Shown: positions 33,496 to 41,562 of the stretch, one piece after another
Numbering within the stretch: position 1 is the stretch's first letter
How the letters are laid out: the number at the start of each line of letters is the position of its first letter
From: a virus
DNA length: 48,738 bases
Virus record (IMG/VR): IMGVR_UViG_3300010391_000093
Span: 1 to 48,738 of that record
Reading direction: 5' to 3' (one strand)
Notes under the pieces: model-generated
The model's database searches: none
Told to the model about the DNA's origin: nothing
Seen by the model: only the letters and a program-made list of their open reading frames with translations
Made by a program: the position numbers and the translations under genes

Positions 33496-34461
33496 CTATA
33501 CGGTATCACGGATGGAGCGCCCGCCGATGGAGAACATCTCCAGGTCCCCGCGCTCGACCGCATCCATTGTTTCATCGTCGACGAGGTAGCCGAGCCACCA
33601 ACCCTTGTTCACGCGCGCGCGCATGTCCTCGTCAAGACCCATGAGCGCGAGCTTCTCATCCGTTGCCAAGAACGATTCGACCAACACCGCGTGTTGCACC
33701 TCACTGTGGTCTACATCGCCGGTGCGACTGTGCAGTACGAAGTTGTAGGCCGCCGCCTCCAATTCCTCCATTGGCACGATGTCGCCCTGGAGATCCACCT
33801 TCGGTGCGCTCTTGAGCGCATCGAGGAGCTTGCGGCGCGGCTCGGTCACTCGCTTGATCCCACGGCGCACCTTCCCGGCAAGGCCCTTGGCCTTCTCCTC
33901 TAGGTAGTCCGGGAGGCCCTTCATCATCTTCTCGACGTAGGCGAGTTCGACTTCGATGCCCTCCGCGAACACGATCGTGTCCTCGTCGTCCTCCGTAGAA
34001 CGCACGTAGCTGTGTCGGAAATACCGGCACTCACCGTCCTCCGTGCGCTGGGCGATCACGTAGTCCGGAAACGACGCCACGATCCAAGTGTAGAAGTGCG
34101 GATCAAGCGCGCCGTCAGAGCGCAGCCGCTGTGGGTACTGCTCCTGATAGGCGGCACGGAGATCTTCAATCTCTTCCTCTAGACTGCCCTCAGGTGCGCC
34201 GTTCTTCTTCACGGGCTCGGGCACGTTGGCCCACCCGAACACGAGGTTCTGGCGCTCGCCGTCCTCCTTCGTGATGCGGACCGCCTTGGAGATGCGGCCT
34301 TCGAGGATCGTCTCGGTCATGGCTTTTCCCATCGCTGCGCGTTCTCGGATCGAGCCGCTGATCGCAGCATCTCGCCTGCTCGTGTGGTGGGACTTGACCT
34401 TGCCGGTCGCGTCATCAACCACCACCCAGGCGCGGCCCCGCTTCTCTACATGGTTCGGCAT
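33496..34461 (-). CDS. XkdF-like prohead protease
   Basis: The start is the ATG at 34461 (MPNHVEKRGRAWVV). It has a region typical of XkdF-type putative serine proteases: VDLQGDIVPMEELEAAAYNF, a following HS, and GWWLGYLVDDETM followed by EMFSIGG. It should cut the scaffold during capsid maturation. The catalytic residues cannot be assigned with certainty. Near-leaderless behind a TATACT box. Confidence 0.75.
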   Translation of the reverse strand: MPNHVEKRGRAWVVVDDATGKVKSHHTSRRDAAISGSIRERAAMGKAMTETILEGRISKAVRITKEDGERQNLVFGWANVPEPVKKNGAPEGSLEEEIEDLRAAYQEQYPQRLRSDGALDPHFYTWIVASFPDYVIAQRTEDGECRYFRHSYVRSTEDDEDTIVFAEGIEVELAYVEKMMKGLPDYLEEKAKGLAGKVRRGIKRVTEPRRKLLDALKSAPKVDLQGDIVPMEELEAAAYNFVLHSRTGDVDHSEVQHAVLVESFLATDEKLALMGLDEDMRARVNKGWWLGYLVDDETMDAVERGDLEMFSIGGRSIRDTV

Positions 34462-34464
34462 CTC

Positions 34465-34470
34465 AGTATA
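34465..34470 (-). promoter_or_regulatory. TATACT -10-like box before the protease
   Basis: TATACT preceded by GGC, ending 3 nt before the ATG at 34461. The spacing is too short for a normal start at that ATG, so this box is weaker evidence than the others. Confidence 0.3.
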
Positions 34471-34472
34471 GC

Positions 34473-35354
34473 CTATCGCTTCGCCACGAGACCGATCGAG
34501 CATCGGCATCGCGGGTGTACCGGGGGTTCCCCATAAGAGAAGGAATCATCGAACGCTATCTCCGTGCCATCCAGATTAGCGCAGATCTCATCTGTACGAT
34601 CATCTTCGGTAGCGATCCAGCGCCGAAGCAGCGTCTTGGTATCAAGCTCACCCGCTCGGGCAGCCGCCTTCCAGGCCTCATGCTGCGCCTCGTTTGACGC
34701 CCGGAGCATCTCTGTCCGAGCAATGGTCTGCGCGCGCACACGCACTAGGCGATCATGGTAGGTCTTCGTGAGCTTCTCAACGCGCGCATCCGGTAGTCCC
34801 TGGGCCTCTAAGCCGCGTCGGTAGTTGAGCACCGCCTTGGCCCAGCGTTCATGCAACCCGACCACGTGTCGGATCTCCTGTGCTACGACTTTTGGATTGG
34901 TCCCCGCCTGCAATCCCTCGGCCACGATCCCACGTAGGAGGTCGCGTTGTTCCAGCGTAATCTCCACCACCAGCTTGGCCGCGGTAGTAGCTGCCCGCGC
35001 AGCCGCAGCCTCCTGGCCACCGCCGAACACCGCGTCCACTCGCACCTGTTCCAGAGCAGCCTTCGCGGCTAATTCCGCGGCGTGCCGGAACGCACGGATC
35101 AGTTCCGCGCGGGAGGCTTCGGCTCGAACGCTCATGACCTGCTCAGCCGCCCGTAGGCCGACCTTCACAATCTCCTCGGCCTCGTTGGTACTGAGGGAAC
35201 GCCCGATACGCTCGAAGGCCCGACGCACGTCAGCCGCCAATGCTCCGTTGGAGATCCGCAAGACTGCGCGGACGTTCTCCGGGTGCTCGGCCTTGCGGAT
35301 GCGATAGGTTCGCGCACCACGGGTGGGCCGATGGCGCACTCGCAACTTTGCCAC
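34473..35354 (-). CDS. Mu F-like head morphogenesis protein
   Basis: 293 aa. The C-terminus holds the Mu gpF-like signature: ARTEMLRASNEAQHEAW, then WIATEDDRTDEIC, and PPVHPRCRC. These proteins attach to the portal and are packaged in small numbers. The GTG at 35354 has GGAG ahead and overlaps the previous stop region. An ATG at 35366 is an alternative. Confidence 0.85.
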   Translation of the reverse strand: MAKLRVRHRPTRGARTYRIRKAEHPENVRAVLRISNGALAADVRRAFERIGRSLSTNEAEEIVKVGLRAAEQVMSVRAEASRAELIRAFRHAAELAAKAALEQVRVDAVFGGGQEAAAARAATTAAKLVVEITLEQRDLLRGIVAEGLQAGTNPKVVAQEIRHVVGLHERWAKAVLNYRRGLEAQGLPDARVEKLTKTYHDRLVRVRAQTIARTEMLRASNEAQHEAWKAAARAGELDTKTLLRRWIATEDDRTDEICANLDGTEIAFDDSFSYGEPPVHPRCRCSIGLVAKR

Positions 35355-35355
35355 A

Positions 35356-36054
35356 CTAATCTCCAAACAGGACGTCGAGGATCTTCGGGTCCTCGATAGC
35401 CATACGGAGGAGATCCTCCAGGTCCTTTTCGCCGATCGTCATTAGCCGCGTCGCAGCTGCCCCCGATAGTACCAGTAGTCCAGATCCGATGTAGGCGAAT
35501 GAGGATCGTAAGCCAGTAGAGGCCGCGCCACCCAGTTGAATCACACCGCCTGCAGATCGGTATCGATAGTGCTGCTGAGGTGGTGGAAGCACACGATGGA
35601 CGCGTCGCACGACCGGGCCGCGGGTAGCTGCCGCGCCGCCGAACCTGAGACCGCCTCGCCCCTGGTAGGCATAATGATTGCCGAGGATCCGCACGACGGT
35701 GGCACGGAACCGATTACGAGCATCCGCCCAGGGAAGAAGCCATCCACCTCCGCTACCAGAGATGATAACCGTCTCCACCGCACCCGGCGTGTAGAGCGTG
35801 ATGGCTGCGCCGCCTAAGACGATGCCGCCGGTCCCAGCGTAGACCGCCGTTGTGGTGAGCGCGGTGATCGCCGCGCCGCCCAGGACGATGCCGCCGGACC
35901 CGGCGTAGGCCATTGTCCCGCCGGTGATCGCGGTGAGGGCCGCGCCGCCCAGGACGAGGCCGCCGCCGCCCGTGTACGGGTACGAAACCGACGCATCGAT
36001 CTGAAAGGCGTCGTTCTGAAACGCGTCCGGCTGGAAGGCCGTTGGCCCAGCCAC
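35356..36054 (-). CDS. GG-LGGAA repeat protein, 232 aa
   Basis: Opens with the rhythmic AFQPDAFQNDAFQIDA, then carries five or six copies of a Y-x-G-x-GG-x-x-LGGAA-x-T unit, for example AYAGSGGIVLGGAAITA and YAGTGGIVLGGAAITL. Less regular copies follow after about residue 125. A C-terminal acidic helix (EKDLEDLLRMAIEDP) ends the protein. The repeats probably form strands and turns. One copy also occurs in the next upstream protein, so the two may interact. Function unknown; virion fibre or spacer is likely from position. Confidence 0.6.
   Translation of the reverse strand: MAGPTAFQPDAFQNDAFQIDASVSYPYTGGGGLVLGGAALTAITGGTMAYAGSGGIVLGGAAITALTTTAVYAGTGGIVLGGAAITLYTPGAVETVIISGSGGGWLLPWADARNRFRATVVRILGNHYAYQGRGGLRFGGAAATRGPVVRRVHRVLPPPQQHYRYRSAGGVIQLGGAASTGLRSSFAYIGSGLLVLSGAAATRLMTIGEKDLEDLLRMAIEDPKILDVLFGD
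35801..35990 (-). repeat. Tandem DNA repeat, unit 66-69 bp
   Basis: Three near-identical units begin at about 35801, 35867 and 35936 and encode the LGGAA repeats. Copies share runs such as GCCGCGCCGCCCAGGACGA on the plus strand. The similarity at DNA level suggests recent duplication. Confidence 0.7.
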
Positions 36055-36060
36055 GGCGGG

Positions 36061-37539
36061 CTACACGTTTCGCATGAACCCGGCGCGGTCACCGCTCATC
36101 AGGCCGGTCAGGCCGACGTCCGAGGCGACGTACCGGAAGAACGGGAAGCGCGCCGCGATCGTGATCCCCGAGGCGCTGTTGTTGATCACCGGACCGAAGT
36201 GCGTCGGGGTAAAGGCCAACGTGTTGCTATAGAGAGCGGTCCACCCGATGCCGTCCAGCGAGCAGTCAAAGGAGTAGGTCGTCCCGCTGCGGCGGATTCG
36301 CAAGTACATGTTGGCGACGCCCACGTCGACGGTGATCACCTTGTTCAACGGGGTCGAGGTATAGGTGTTATAAGCGGACCACAGGTCGACCTTAATTTCC
36401 TGGTCGAGCGTGTTCTGCATCAGCAGGAGGGTAGCGAGGTCGCCCGAGCTAGAGGTCGCGTTCTGCCACAGCGCGAGGCCCGCCATCGTGTAGTTCAGTA
36501 GGCCGCCGGACAGCGACATCTTCGTCCAGATCGTGAAGTCGCCCGTCGGGATCGCCTTGTAGACGCCCGCGATGGAGTCGCCCGCGTGCGTCGGCTGCGT
36601 CAGCTTGAGGCCCGCCTCGTTCTCGTCCACCGTCGTCGACGCGCCGTGGTCGACCTCGGTCCAGCCCGGCGGTACGCCGCCGGACGCTCCGTCAAACTCG
36701 TCATCCGCCGCGCCCGCCTCGGCGGGGGCCGCGTCCGGCAGCCAGAGCGTGAAGTTCGGGACGAACAGGTGGTCGGCGTTCCAGTTGGTCGGGCGGACCA
36801 GCGTCGCGTCCGCGCCGTCGGCGACCTCGGACACGAAGGCGTGGTGGACGCCGGAGACGTGCTGCGCGGTCAGCGCGGTCGTCGCCGCGCCGCCGAGGGT
36901 GAGGCCGCCGGTGCTGGTGTAGGCGAAGGAGGTCGACCCGTAGTCGATGATCAGCTCGGGTGGGTTCGCCGCGCCGCTCCAGTGGATCGTGTTGTAGCCG
37001 CCGAACACGGCTGACGACCAGGTCGGCTCCACGTTGTCCGGCACCTCAGCGATGCGTATCGCGAGGGAGACCACGCCCTCGGCCGCCGCCTCGACCGCCG
37101 CGATGCCCGTACCGTTGAACGCCTTGTCGTTGTAGGCCCCCGCCGTCACGCCCGCGTGCGTATAGTCGGTGCAGAAGGCCGTCGCGCCCATCTGAGCGTA
37201 GTCCGCCGCGACGATGCTCAGCGGGTCCGCGGGCGTCGCGAGCGCGACGCGCATCGACAGGTCGAAGGTCACGATCTCCTGCCCGATGTAGAGCCGGAGC
37301 GTGACCGAGTTCACGTTCTCCCCGATGGGGAGCGTGGCCAGGTCGAAGGTCGCGATCGTCGCGTAGTCTGAGTACCACGTCGGGTTGAACAGGCCGGAGT
37401 CGATGCCGACCGGCTCGGTCGTGCCGTCCCCCGCGCCGCTGCCGGGCAGCACGCGGAAGGCCGCCCAGGCCTGCCCGCTGCCGGACGCGACCGAGTAGAC
37501 CTTCTTGTCGTGGGTCGGGTTGAGCGTCAGTGTAGGCAT
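36061..37539 (-). CDS. Fibre/decoration protein with lectin-like domain, 492 aa
   Basis: N-terminal half: ATFDLATLPIGENVNSVTLRLYI resembles the CBM96/DNRLRE carbohydrate-binding type. A single LGGAA repeat (YTSTGGLTLGGAATTAL) follows near residue 210. Then a jelly-roll domain (about residues 275-480) with FTIWTKMSL and FDCSLDGIGWTAL looks like a concanavalin/laminin G type. Together with its place next to portal genes this suggests a host-binding or glycan-binding head or neck fibre. Codon use is strongly C/G-ending. Confidence 0.6.
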   Translation of the reverse strand: MPTLTLNPTHDKKVYSVASGSGQAWAAFRVLPGSGAGDGTTEPVGIDSGLFNPTWYSDYATIATFDLATLPIGENVNSVTLRLYIGQEIVTFDLSMRVALATPADPLSIVAADYAQMGATAFCTDYTHAGVTAGAYNDKAFNGTGIAAVEAAAEGVVSLAIRIAEVPDNVEPTWSSAVFGGYNTIHWSGAANPPELIIDYGSTSFAYTSTGGLTLGGAATTALTAQHVSGVHHAFVSEVADGADATLVRPTNWNADHLFVPNFTLWLPDAAPAEAGAADDEFDGASGGVPPGWTEVDHGASTTVDENEAGLKLTQPTHAGDSIAGVYKAIPTGDFTIWTKMSLSGGLLNYTMAGLALWQNATSSSGDLATLLLMQNTLDQEIKVDLWSAYNTYTSTPLNKVITVDVGVANMYLRIRRSGTTYSFDCSLDGIGWTALYSNTLAFTPTHFGPVINNSASGITIAARFPFFRYVASDVGLTGLMSGDRAGFMRNV

Positions 37540-37546
37540 GGTGCCC

Positions 37547-37948
37547 CTACGCGGCGGTGACGGCCAAGGTGACCGCGATGTCGTCGCCGTCGTGCAGGAT
37601 CAGGTACGGCCCGTCGGTGAACCGCTCCGCCCACACGAGCTTGCCGCTCGTCACCTGGACGAGCCCGTAGCCGTAGACGTTCTGCGACTGCGCCGCGGTA
37701 GAGACGAAGGTCTGCGCCGCGTACGACAGCGTGCCGGGGTCGCCCGCGACGTAGGACCAGCTCGCGGCCGTCAGCGTGATCGCCGCGTAGCCGGTGAAGT
37801 CTGCCTCCGTCAGGTTCGCCTCGGTCGTGCCCTCGACGGGCGTGTAGTCGTTCTTGAACAGGATCAGCTTGAGGTTCTGCCCGGCGGTCTTGCCGACGAG
37901 CGCCTCGAGCGCGATCTGCTCGCCCTGGTTGGGCGCTACTAGTGTCAT
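37547..37948 (-). CDS. Virion protein, 133 aa
   Basis: Beta-rich (LKLILFKNDYTPVEGTTEA, AAITLTAASWSYVAGD) ending YLILHDGDDIAVTLAV. Proteins like this accompany fibre genes in many phages, often as minor head or fibre-joining parts. Shares the C/G-ending codon use of the fibre gene. Confidence 0.55.
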   Translation of the reverse strand: MTLVAPNQGEQIALEALVGKTAGQNLKLILFKNDYTPVEGTTEANLTEADFTGYAAITLTAASWSYVAGDPGTLSYAAQTFVSTAAQSQNVYGYGLVQVTSGKLVWAERFTDGPYLILHDGDDIAVTLAVTAA

Positions 37949-37950
37949 CG

Positions 37951-39477
37951 TTAGTCTCCGGCTTCACGTACTAAACGAGCGAGGCGGCCGTTTCCGTCAA
38001 GTACGACGGTGACCGCTTGTGACTTCTTAATCGGTTCGGCCAGTGGTTCCTCCGGCTTTGCTTCTGCCTCGGCCTGAAAGTCTTGCCGCGCCTGATCCTG
38101 CATCTCTCGATGGATCTCCAAGGCCTCTTGGAACTGCTCCTCAGTCGGCGCAGGCAGTCCGGCCTCATCCAGGAGCCGCTGCTCCAGCTTACCATCAGGG
38201 CTTGGGAACAGCGACATGCCTGCGCTCGCCAGCTTGGCGATGTATTCCCCAATGACACCGAGGTCCTGACTATCAAGGTCGCTATGCTTGAGCTCCGGCA
38301 CCTCAGTTGTATCGTAACCATTCAGTTCCAGCAGCAGGGGGAATGCGTGCCGAGTGAAGGGCTCGGTCACGGTGTCCAACCACACTCCCAAGGCCACCGC
38401 GAGCATTTCGGTCTTATTGTCCGCCAGGGCGAACGATCCCACCTTCTCGTGACCGAGCAGGACCACGTCGGCCGCTGCCATCATCGCGATCCGGACGTCG
38501 TAGTACTCCAACAGGCTTCGGACATCAAACTGCCGTCGACCGGTCTGGCCCAACAGACGAATGTCGAACATACGGACGATCGTATCCGTATACACGTCGC
38601 TAGGAGCAAGCACGCCTTCTTGCTGACCGCGGCGGATGTTGCGGATCATCTTCTCCGCCGCCTCGCGCACCGCCAGTTGATTTTCGTTCAGGTTTGACTT
38701 GGCCCGCATGTACTCCAAGGGAAGATCGAACACCGGCAGGCCCGCGAGATCCCGCTCCACCCCAATCGCCTGGATCTCCTCAAAGGTCTTCTTGAAGTAC
38801 CAAGGCCGGTAGGCTCGACGGAAGATCGAGACGCCCTCTGGATTGCCCCCCCGCGCCGTGGTCCGGAAGTGCAACGACCGGGTGGCCGCGATTGGTTGCG
38901 GGCGATAGAGCGGCGGAGCATTCTGGACGATGCCGTGAACGCCTCCATGCTCGTCAAGGATCCAACGGTCAAGCGTGTCCTGGGCGCGGCCCGGCAGTTT
39001 CGCGAGGCCGATCTTCCCATCGTTGAACCGCGAGGGCGCGACCATTTCCTGGCCTGGAACAAGTGCCCCCGCCTCATCAATCACAATCGGAGACTGAGGA
39101 CCGTGACGGTACTTCACGACGATCTCGTGCCAAGACCAGCCGAACTGGATAAACGATAGGATTTCGGAAATGACTTCTGAGAAGGGACGGTCCAAGTCAT
39201 CCAGACAGGACTGGAGAAACTCAACCTTCTCATCCATCTGCGGATCGGTGCTGTTAGCTGGAGCCTCGACCGTCCACTTGACCTGTCGGCAAAGCATGTC
39301 GACGTAGAACAATACCCCTCCAGCGATCGGGTCATTGTCCCCCATCTCGCGAAAGGTGTGATTGCGGCGGCGCGGATCCATGAGTTGCCGCAGCTTCTCA
39401 TCATGGACGTAGCCGCCGAAATGCTCAAGCCCCGAGGAGCCGAGCTCGATGAAGAGATTGCTGTTCGATTGGACCAC
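37951..39477 (-). CDS. Portal protein (gp6/DUF935-like)
   Basis: 508 aa. The ring through which DNA enters. Visible family features are the early DPRRRNHTFREMGDNDPIAG stretch, FVDMLCRQVKW-like core, FIQFGWSWHEIVVKYR, and the helical SLLEYYDVRIAMMAAADVVLLG part, and a Gln/Glu-rich C-terminal helix. The start is the GTG at 39477 with GAGGAG 8 nt upstream. A TATACT box lies 40 nt upstream. Confidence 0.85.
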   Translation of the reverse strand: MVQSNSNLFIELGSSGLEHFGGYVHDEKLRQLMDPRRRNHTFREMGDNDPIAGGVLFYVDMLCRQVKWTVEAPANSTDPQMDEKVEFLQSCLDDLDRPFSEVISEILSFIQFGWSWHEIVVKYRHGPQSPIVIDEAGALVPGQEMVAPSRFNDGKIGLAKLPGRAQDTLDRWILDEHGGVHGIVQNAPPLYRPQPIAATRSLHFRTTARGGNPEGVSIFRRAYRPWYFKKTFEEIQAIGVERDLAGLPVFDLPLEYMRAKSNLNENQLAVREAAEKMIRNIRRGQQEGVLAPSDVYTDTIVRMFDIRLLGQTGRRQFDVRSLLEYYDVRIAMMAAADVVLLGHEKVGSFALADNKTEMLAVALGVWLDTVTEPFTRHAFPLLLELNGYDTTEVPELKHSDLDSQDLGVIGEYIAKLASAGMSLFPSPDGKLEQRLLDEAGLPAPTEEQFQEALEIHREMQDQARQDFQAEAEAKPEEPLAEPIKKSQAVTVVLDGNGRLARLVREAGD

Positions 39478-39517
39478 GAGACAAAGCTCCTCAGAACGCG
39501 ACAGCGCGCGCCCCTCC

Positions 39518-39523
39518 AGTATA
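39518..39523 (-). promoter_or_regulatory. Promoter candidate (TATACT) before the portal gene
   Basis: TATACT 40 nt before the GTG at 39477. The 13-bp sequence GCGTATACTGGAG is identical at 48402-48414 upstream of the terminase, supporting a shared function. It is preceded by GCG, not the TGN of the other boxes. Confidence 0.5.
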
Positions 39524-39536
39524 CGCTACCGGAGCA

Positions 39537-39863
39537 TCATTCCCAAGCGGTCAAGCCCACCGGGCTGATGGCACGGGGTTTGCGCTGCAGGCGTTCGCTT
39601 CTTGATGAATCCGGCCCGGCCCCGTGACACCAGGACGATTCATCGTCGTCCTCGTAAAGGCCGGGCGGATGTCCGTCCGCCCGGTGCCTCTCGCAGGAAT
39701 CACACAGCACGCGCCGTGCCGGGATCTCGATCTCGCAGTCGAAGCAGTACCGACCCGCTAAGCGATCTGAGCCTGCTCCTCCGCCGCGTACACCGCGACC
39801 ACCCGTCGCAGGGCGAGCTTGTTCGCGCGGATACCGGTCTCGGGGTAGGAGCTCGCGTGCCAC
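39537..39863 (-). CDS. Zinc-binding protein, start uncertain
   Basis: The certain part is the C-terminal 75 residues with YCFDCEIEIPARRVLCDSC, a four-Cys zinc site, and a later Asp/Glu-rich stretch. No ATG, GTG or TTG lies close before it, so the only in-frame start is the GTG at 39863, which overlaps the upstream gene by 93 nt. It could instead be made by frameshift from that gene. Unknown function. Confidence 0.45.
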   Translation of the reverse strand: MARELLPRDRYPREQARPATGGRGVRGGGAGSDRLAGRYCFDCEIEIPARRVLCDSCERHRADGHPPGLYEDDDESSWCHGAGPDSSRSERLQRKPRAISPVGLTAWE

Positions 39864-39955
39864 TCAGGATCTCCCACCCAGGGATTCGGGATCAAGCCGT
39901 CCGGGTTGTTCAGCCTCCGGACGTTCACTGGATCGCCCGGCTGCTGCCTAAGCAT
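39758..39955 (-). CDS. Hypothetical protein, 65 aa
   Basis: Short protein starting MLRQQPGDPVNVRRLNNPDG. The ATG at 39955 overlaps the stop of the RAMA-domain gene by 8 nt. The middle has NPWVGDPEWH, the end is helical. Unassigned. It is translationally coupled to its neighbours. Confidence 0.55.
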   Translation of the reverse strand: MLRQQPGDPVNVRRLNNPDGLIPNPWVGDPEWHASSYPETGIRANKLALRRVVAVYAAEEQAQIA

Positions 39956-40562
39956 CGTTCTCGACCGCCGCCACAAGCTCACCCTCGGTGCCCCGTAGCT
40001 TCTCGATGACGGTGGCCTCATCGGCCCCGCAGTTCCCGCACACGGTCGGGCGCGGATCGGCTGGTGCCTCGAAGGTCTGCATGCAAGCATCGCAGAACCA
40101 CTTGGCCTGGCCTTCCTCGACCTGTGTAGATGGTACCCGCTTTATCATCTTGTAGGACGCCAGCGGCTTGGCGCGAGGCCGCACCTTCTTCGGTGCAGGC
40201 TCGGAGGTGGTATCGCCAGCCTCCGGGTCGGCGACCTTCTTCGCGCGCTTGGCGCGGGGGGCGGCCGTCGTCTTGCCTGCCGTCGTCTTGCCTGCCGCCC
40301 GCGGTTTGGTCGCGATCTTGGGCTTGGTCGTTACGATCGGCATCTCTGCCCCGACCAGGCTCCAGAATGCCCAGCCGTTGAAGCTGCCTCCACCGGCCGC
40401 CTCTTTGGCTGCCGCGCTCGGGGACTTCTGCGCGAGGGTGCTTCCTTCAACCTGGAAGCGCACGTCGCCCAGCAGGCCGGTGACATCACACCGGAGCGTC
40501 TGCCCCTTGTAGCTGGCCACCAGGACATCGCCCGGCTTGAGGGCCTCACGGTTCTCGATCAA
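39948..40562 (-). CDS. RAMA-like domain protein with zinc ribbon
   Basis: The N-terminal 70 residues (LKPGDVLVASYKGQTLRCDV, then STLAQKSPSAAAKEA and FNGWAFWSL) carry the hallmarks of the RAMA domain, which is found beside or in restriction enzymes and adenine methylases: a KG-x-x-x turn, an SPS-AA block and NGW-FW. A long basic linker of Lys, Ala, Pro, Thr repeats follows. The C-terminus has a CDAC...CGNC zinc ribbon. The start is the TTG at 40562 with a full AAGGAGGTGA site. It may read methylated phage or host DNA. Confidence 0.6.
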   Translation of the reverse strand: MIENREALKPGDVLVASYKGQTLRCDVTGLLGDVRFQVEGSTLAQKSPSAAAKEAAGGGSFNGWAFWSLVGAEMPIVTTKPKIATKPRAAGKTTAGKTTAAPRAKRAKKVADPEAGDTTSEPAPKKVRPRAKPLASYKMIKRVPSTQVEEGQAKWFCDACMQTFEAPADPRPTVCGNCGADEATVIEKLRGTEGELVAAVENDA

Positions 40563-40618
40563 TGGTCACCTCCTTCATAAAGCTCGTACCCAGATCTTCG
40601 TCGATCCCACTCCAGAAA

Positions 40619-41098
40619 TCAAGCCCTGCCAGTGCGTTTCAGGTTAAGAACCAGTCTGGAGAGTGTCTGGATCCCGAAGGCCTCCGCCGAGAGCCGCTTG
40701 GCGGGCCGAGCAATACGCCAATATGGGAACTTCGGCCCCGTCGGATTCATGTAGGACGATCGCTCAGAGCGCACGAGGACGCCGCACTCGATTGGCACCT
40801 CTCCTGGCTGCGCCACCCCCTCGGGGAACGCGAAGTACAGCCGGTGTACATATGGCAGGTATTGCCTCCACTTCCCGGCGCGGATGTCGGCCAGGAAATC
40901 TGAGCGAGTCGCCTTGACCTCGTAGCCACGCAGGAGATGGATCGTGTATCCCCGCGCTGCGATGTAGCTCACCACGTCCAGGCGGCCCTGATCGCTGTAG
41001 CTCCCGCCCAGGGCGAGCTCGGTGAACACCGCGGGAAACGGGGCCACCGAACCGAGGTGCCTCGCTAGGTGCTTCTGAACCTCAGCGTGGCTGGTCAT
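40619..41098 (-). CDS. MmcB-like PD-(D/E)XK nuclease
   Basis: 159 aa. GGSYSDQGRLDVVSY followed by RGYEVKATRSDFLADIR gives the D...ExK core, and YLPYVHRLYFAFPEGV follows, matching MmcB-type proteins linked to DNA repair. The ATG at 41098 overlaps the previous stop as ATGA. No partner polymerase is present, so the role here is open. Confidence 0.6.
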   Translation of the reverse strand: MTSHAEVQKHLARHLGSVAPFPAVFTELALGGSYSDQGRLDVVSYIAARGYTIHLLRGYEVKATRSDFLADIRAGKWRQYLPYVHRLYFAFPEGVAQPGEVPIECGVLVRSERSSYMNPTGPKFPYWRIARPAKRLSAEAFGIQTLSRLVLNLKRTGRA

Positions 41099-41238
41099 GC
41101 GGGGAGCCAGGAGGAGGCGCTGTCCTGGCTCACCCGCGGGCGTCGACAACTAGACGGCGGGATCGGGCTGCGGAGGTTGGACCGCTTGTGGATCTGTCGT
41201 CGATCCCTGCGCTTGCCTTCATCCGCCGTCGTGTTCAT
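41095..41238 (-). CDS. Small basic ORF, 47 aa
   Basis: Reads MNTTADEGKRRDRRQIHK at its start and is Arg/Ser/Pro-rich throughout. It lies in the gap between the tRNA array and the nuclease gene. Evidence for coding is the ATGA overlap with the next gene. There is no strong ribosome binding site. It may simply be a short translated leader. Confidence 0.35.
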   Translation of the reverse strand: MNTTADEGKRRDRRQIHKRSNLRSPIPPSSCRRPRVSQDSASSWLPA

Positions 41239-41255
41239 GGTACCGGATTGTGGGT

Positions 41256-41334
41256 TGGTCAGGGAGGGAGGATTCGAACCTCCGATCTCCTGCTTCCAGG
41301 GCAGGTGGGGACGGCCAAACTCCCCTACTCCCTG
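41256..41334 (-). tRNA. tRNA-Pro(TGG), with C33
   Basis: A 76-nt cloverleaf plus an encoded CCA. The acceptor CAGGGAG pairs with CTCCCTG, the first pair C1-G72 and A73 being typical for bacterial tRNA-Pro. The anticodon stem CCTGC/GCAGG closes a loop CCTGGAA, giving anticodon TGG with C at position 33 instead of the near-universal U. The T arm GGAGG-TTCGAAT-CCTCC is perfect. Confidence 0.75.
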
Positions 41335-41335
41335 A

Positions 41336-41410
41336 TGGCGTCGCGTACGGGATTCGAACCCGTGATCTCCACCTTGACAGGGTGGCGTGCTGCCGCTGCA
41401 CCAACGCGAC
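41336..41410 (-). tRNA. tRNA-Asp(GTC)
   Basis: Perfect cloverleaf: acceptor GTCGCGT/ACGCGAC, anticodon stem CCACC/GGTGG with loop CTGTCAA (anticodon GTC, normal T33), T arm ACGGG-TTCGAAT-CCCGT, G73 and encoded CCA. Only 1 nt separates it from tRNA-Pro. Confidence 0.9.
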
Positions 41411-41487
41411 TGGAGCCCCGAGCACGGAATCGAACCTGCGACCCCCCGCTTACAAGGCGGGCGCTCTGCCTGCTGAGCTACCGGGGC
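41411..41487 (-). tRNA. tRNA-Thr(TGT), T arm with extra base
   Basis: Acceptor GCCCCGG pairs with TCGGGGC (one G-U). Anticodon stem CCCGC/GCGGG with loop CTTGTAA, anticodon TGT. The T arm GCAGG-TTCGATT-CCGTGC needs a bulged G to pair, and position 73 is T. CCA is encoded. Probably a tRNA-Thr, with signs of structural drift. Confidence 0.75.
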
Positions 41488-41561
41488 TGGCTCCGGGTCG
41501 AGGGCTCGAACCTCGGTCGGGTGGTTAACGGCCACCTGTCCTACCACTGGACGAACCCGGA
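41488..41561 (-). tRNA. tRNA-Asn(GTT), with C33
   Basis: Acceptor TCCGGGT/ACCCGGA with G73 and CCA, as in bacterial tRNA-Asn. Anticodon stem GGTGG/CCACC with loop CCGTTAA: anticodon GTT but C at position 33. T arm CGAGG-TTCGAGC-CCTCG is perfect. Directly joined to tRNA-Thr. Confidence 0.8.
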
Positions 41562-41562
41562 A

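Noticed and set aside
41256-41334. Reading the first tRNA as tRNA-Ser(GGA), which would restore U33
   Set aside because: That register breaks the anticodon stem, and the short variable loop does not suit tRNA-Ser. C1-G72 and A73 fit tRNA-Pro.
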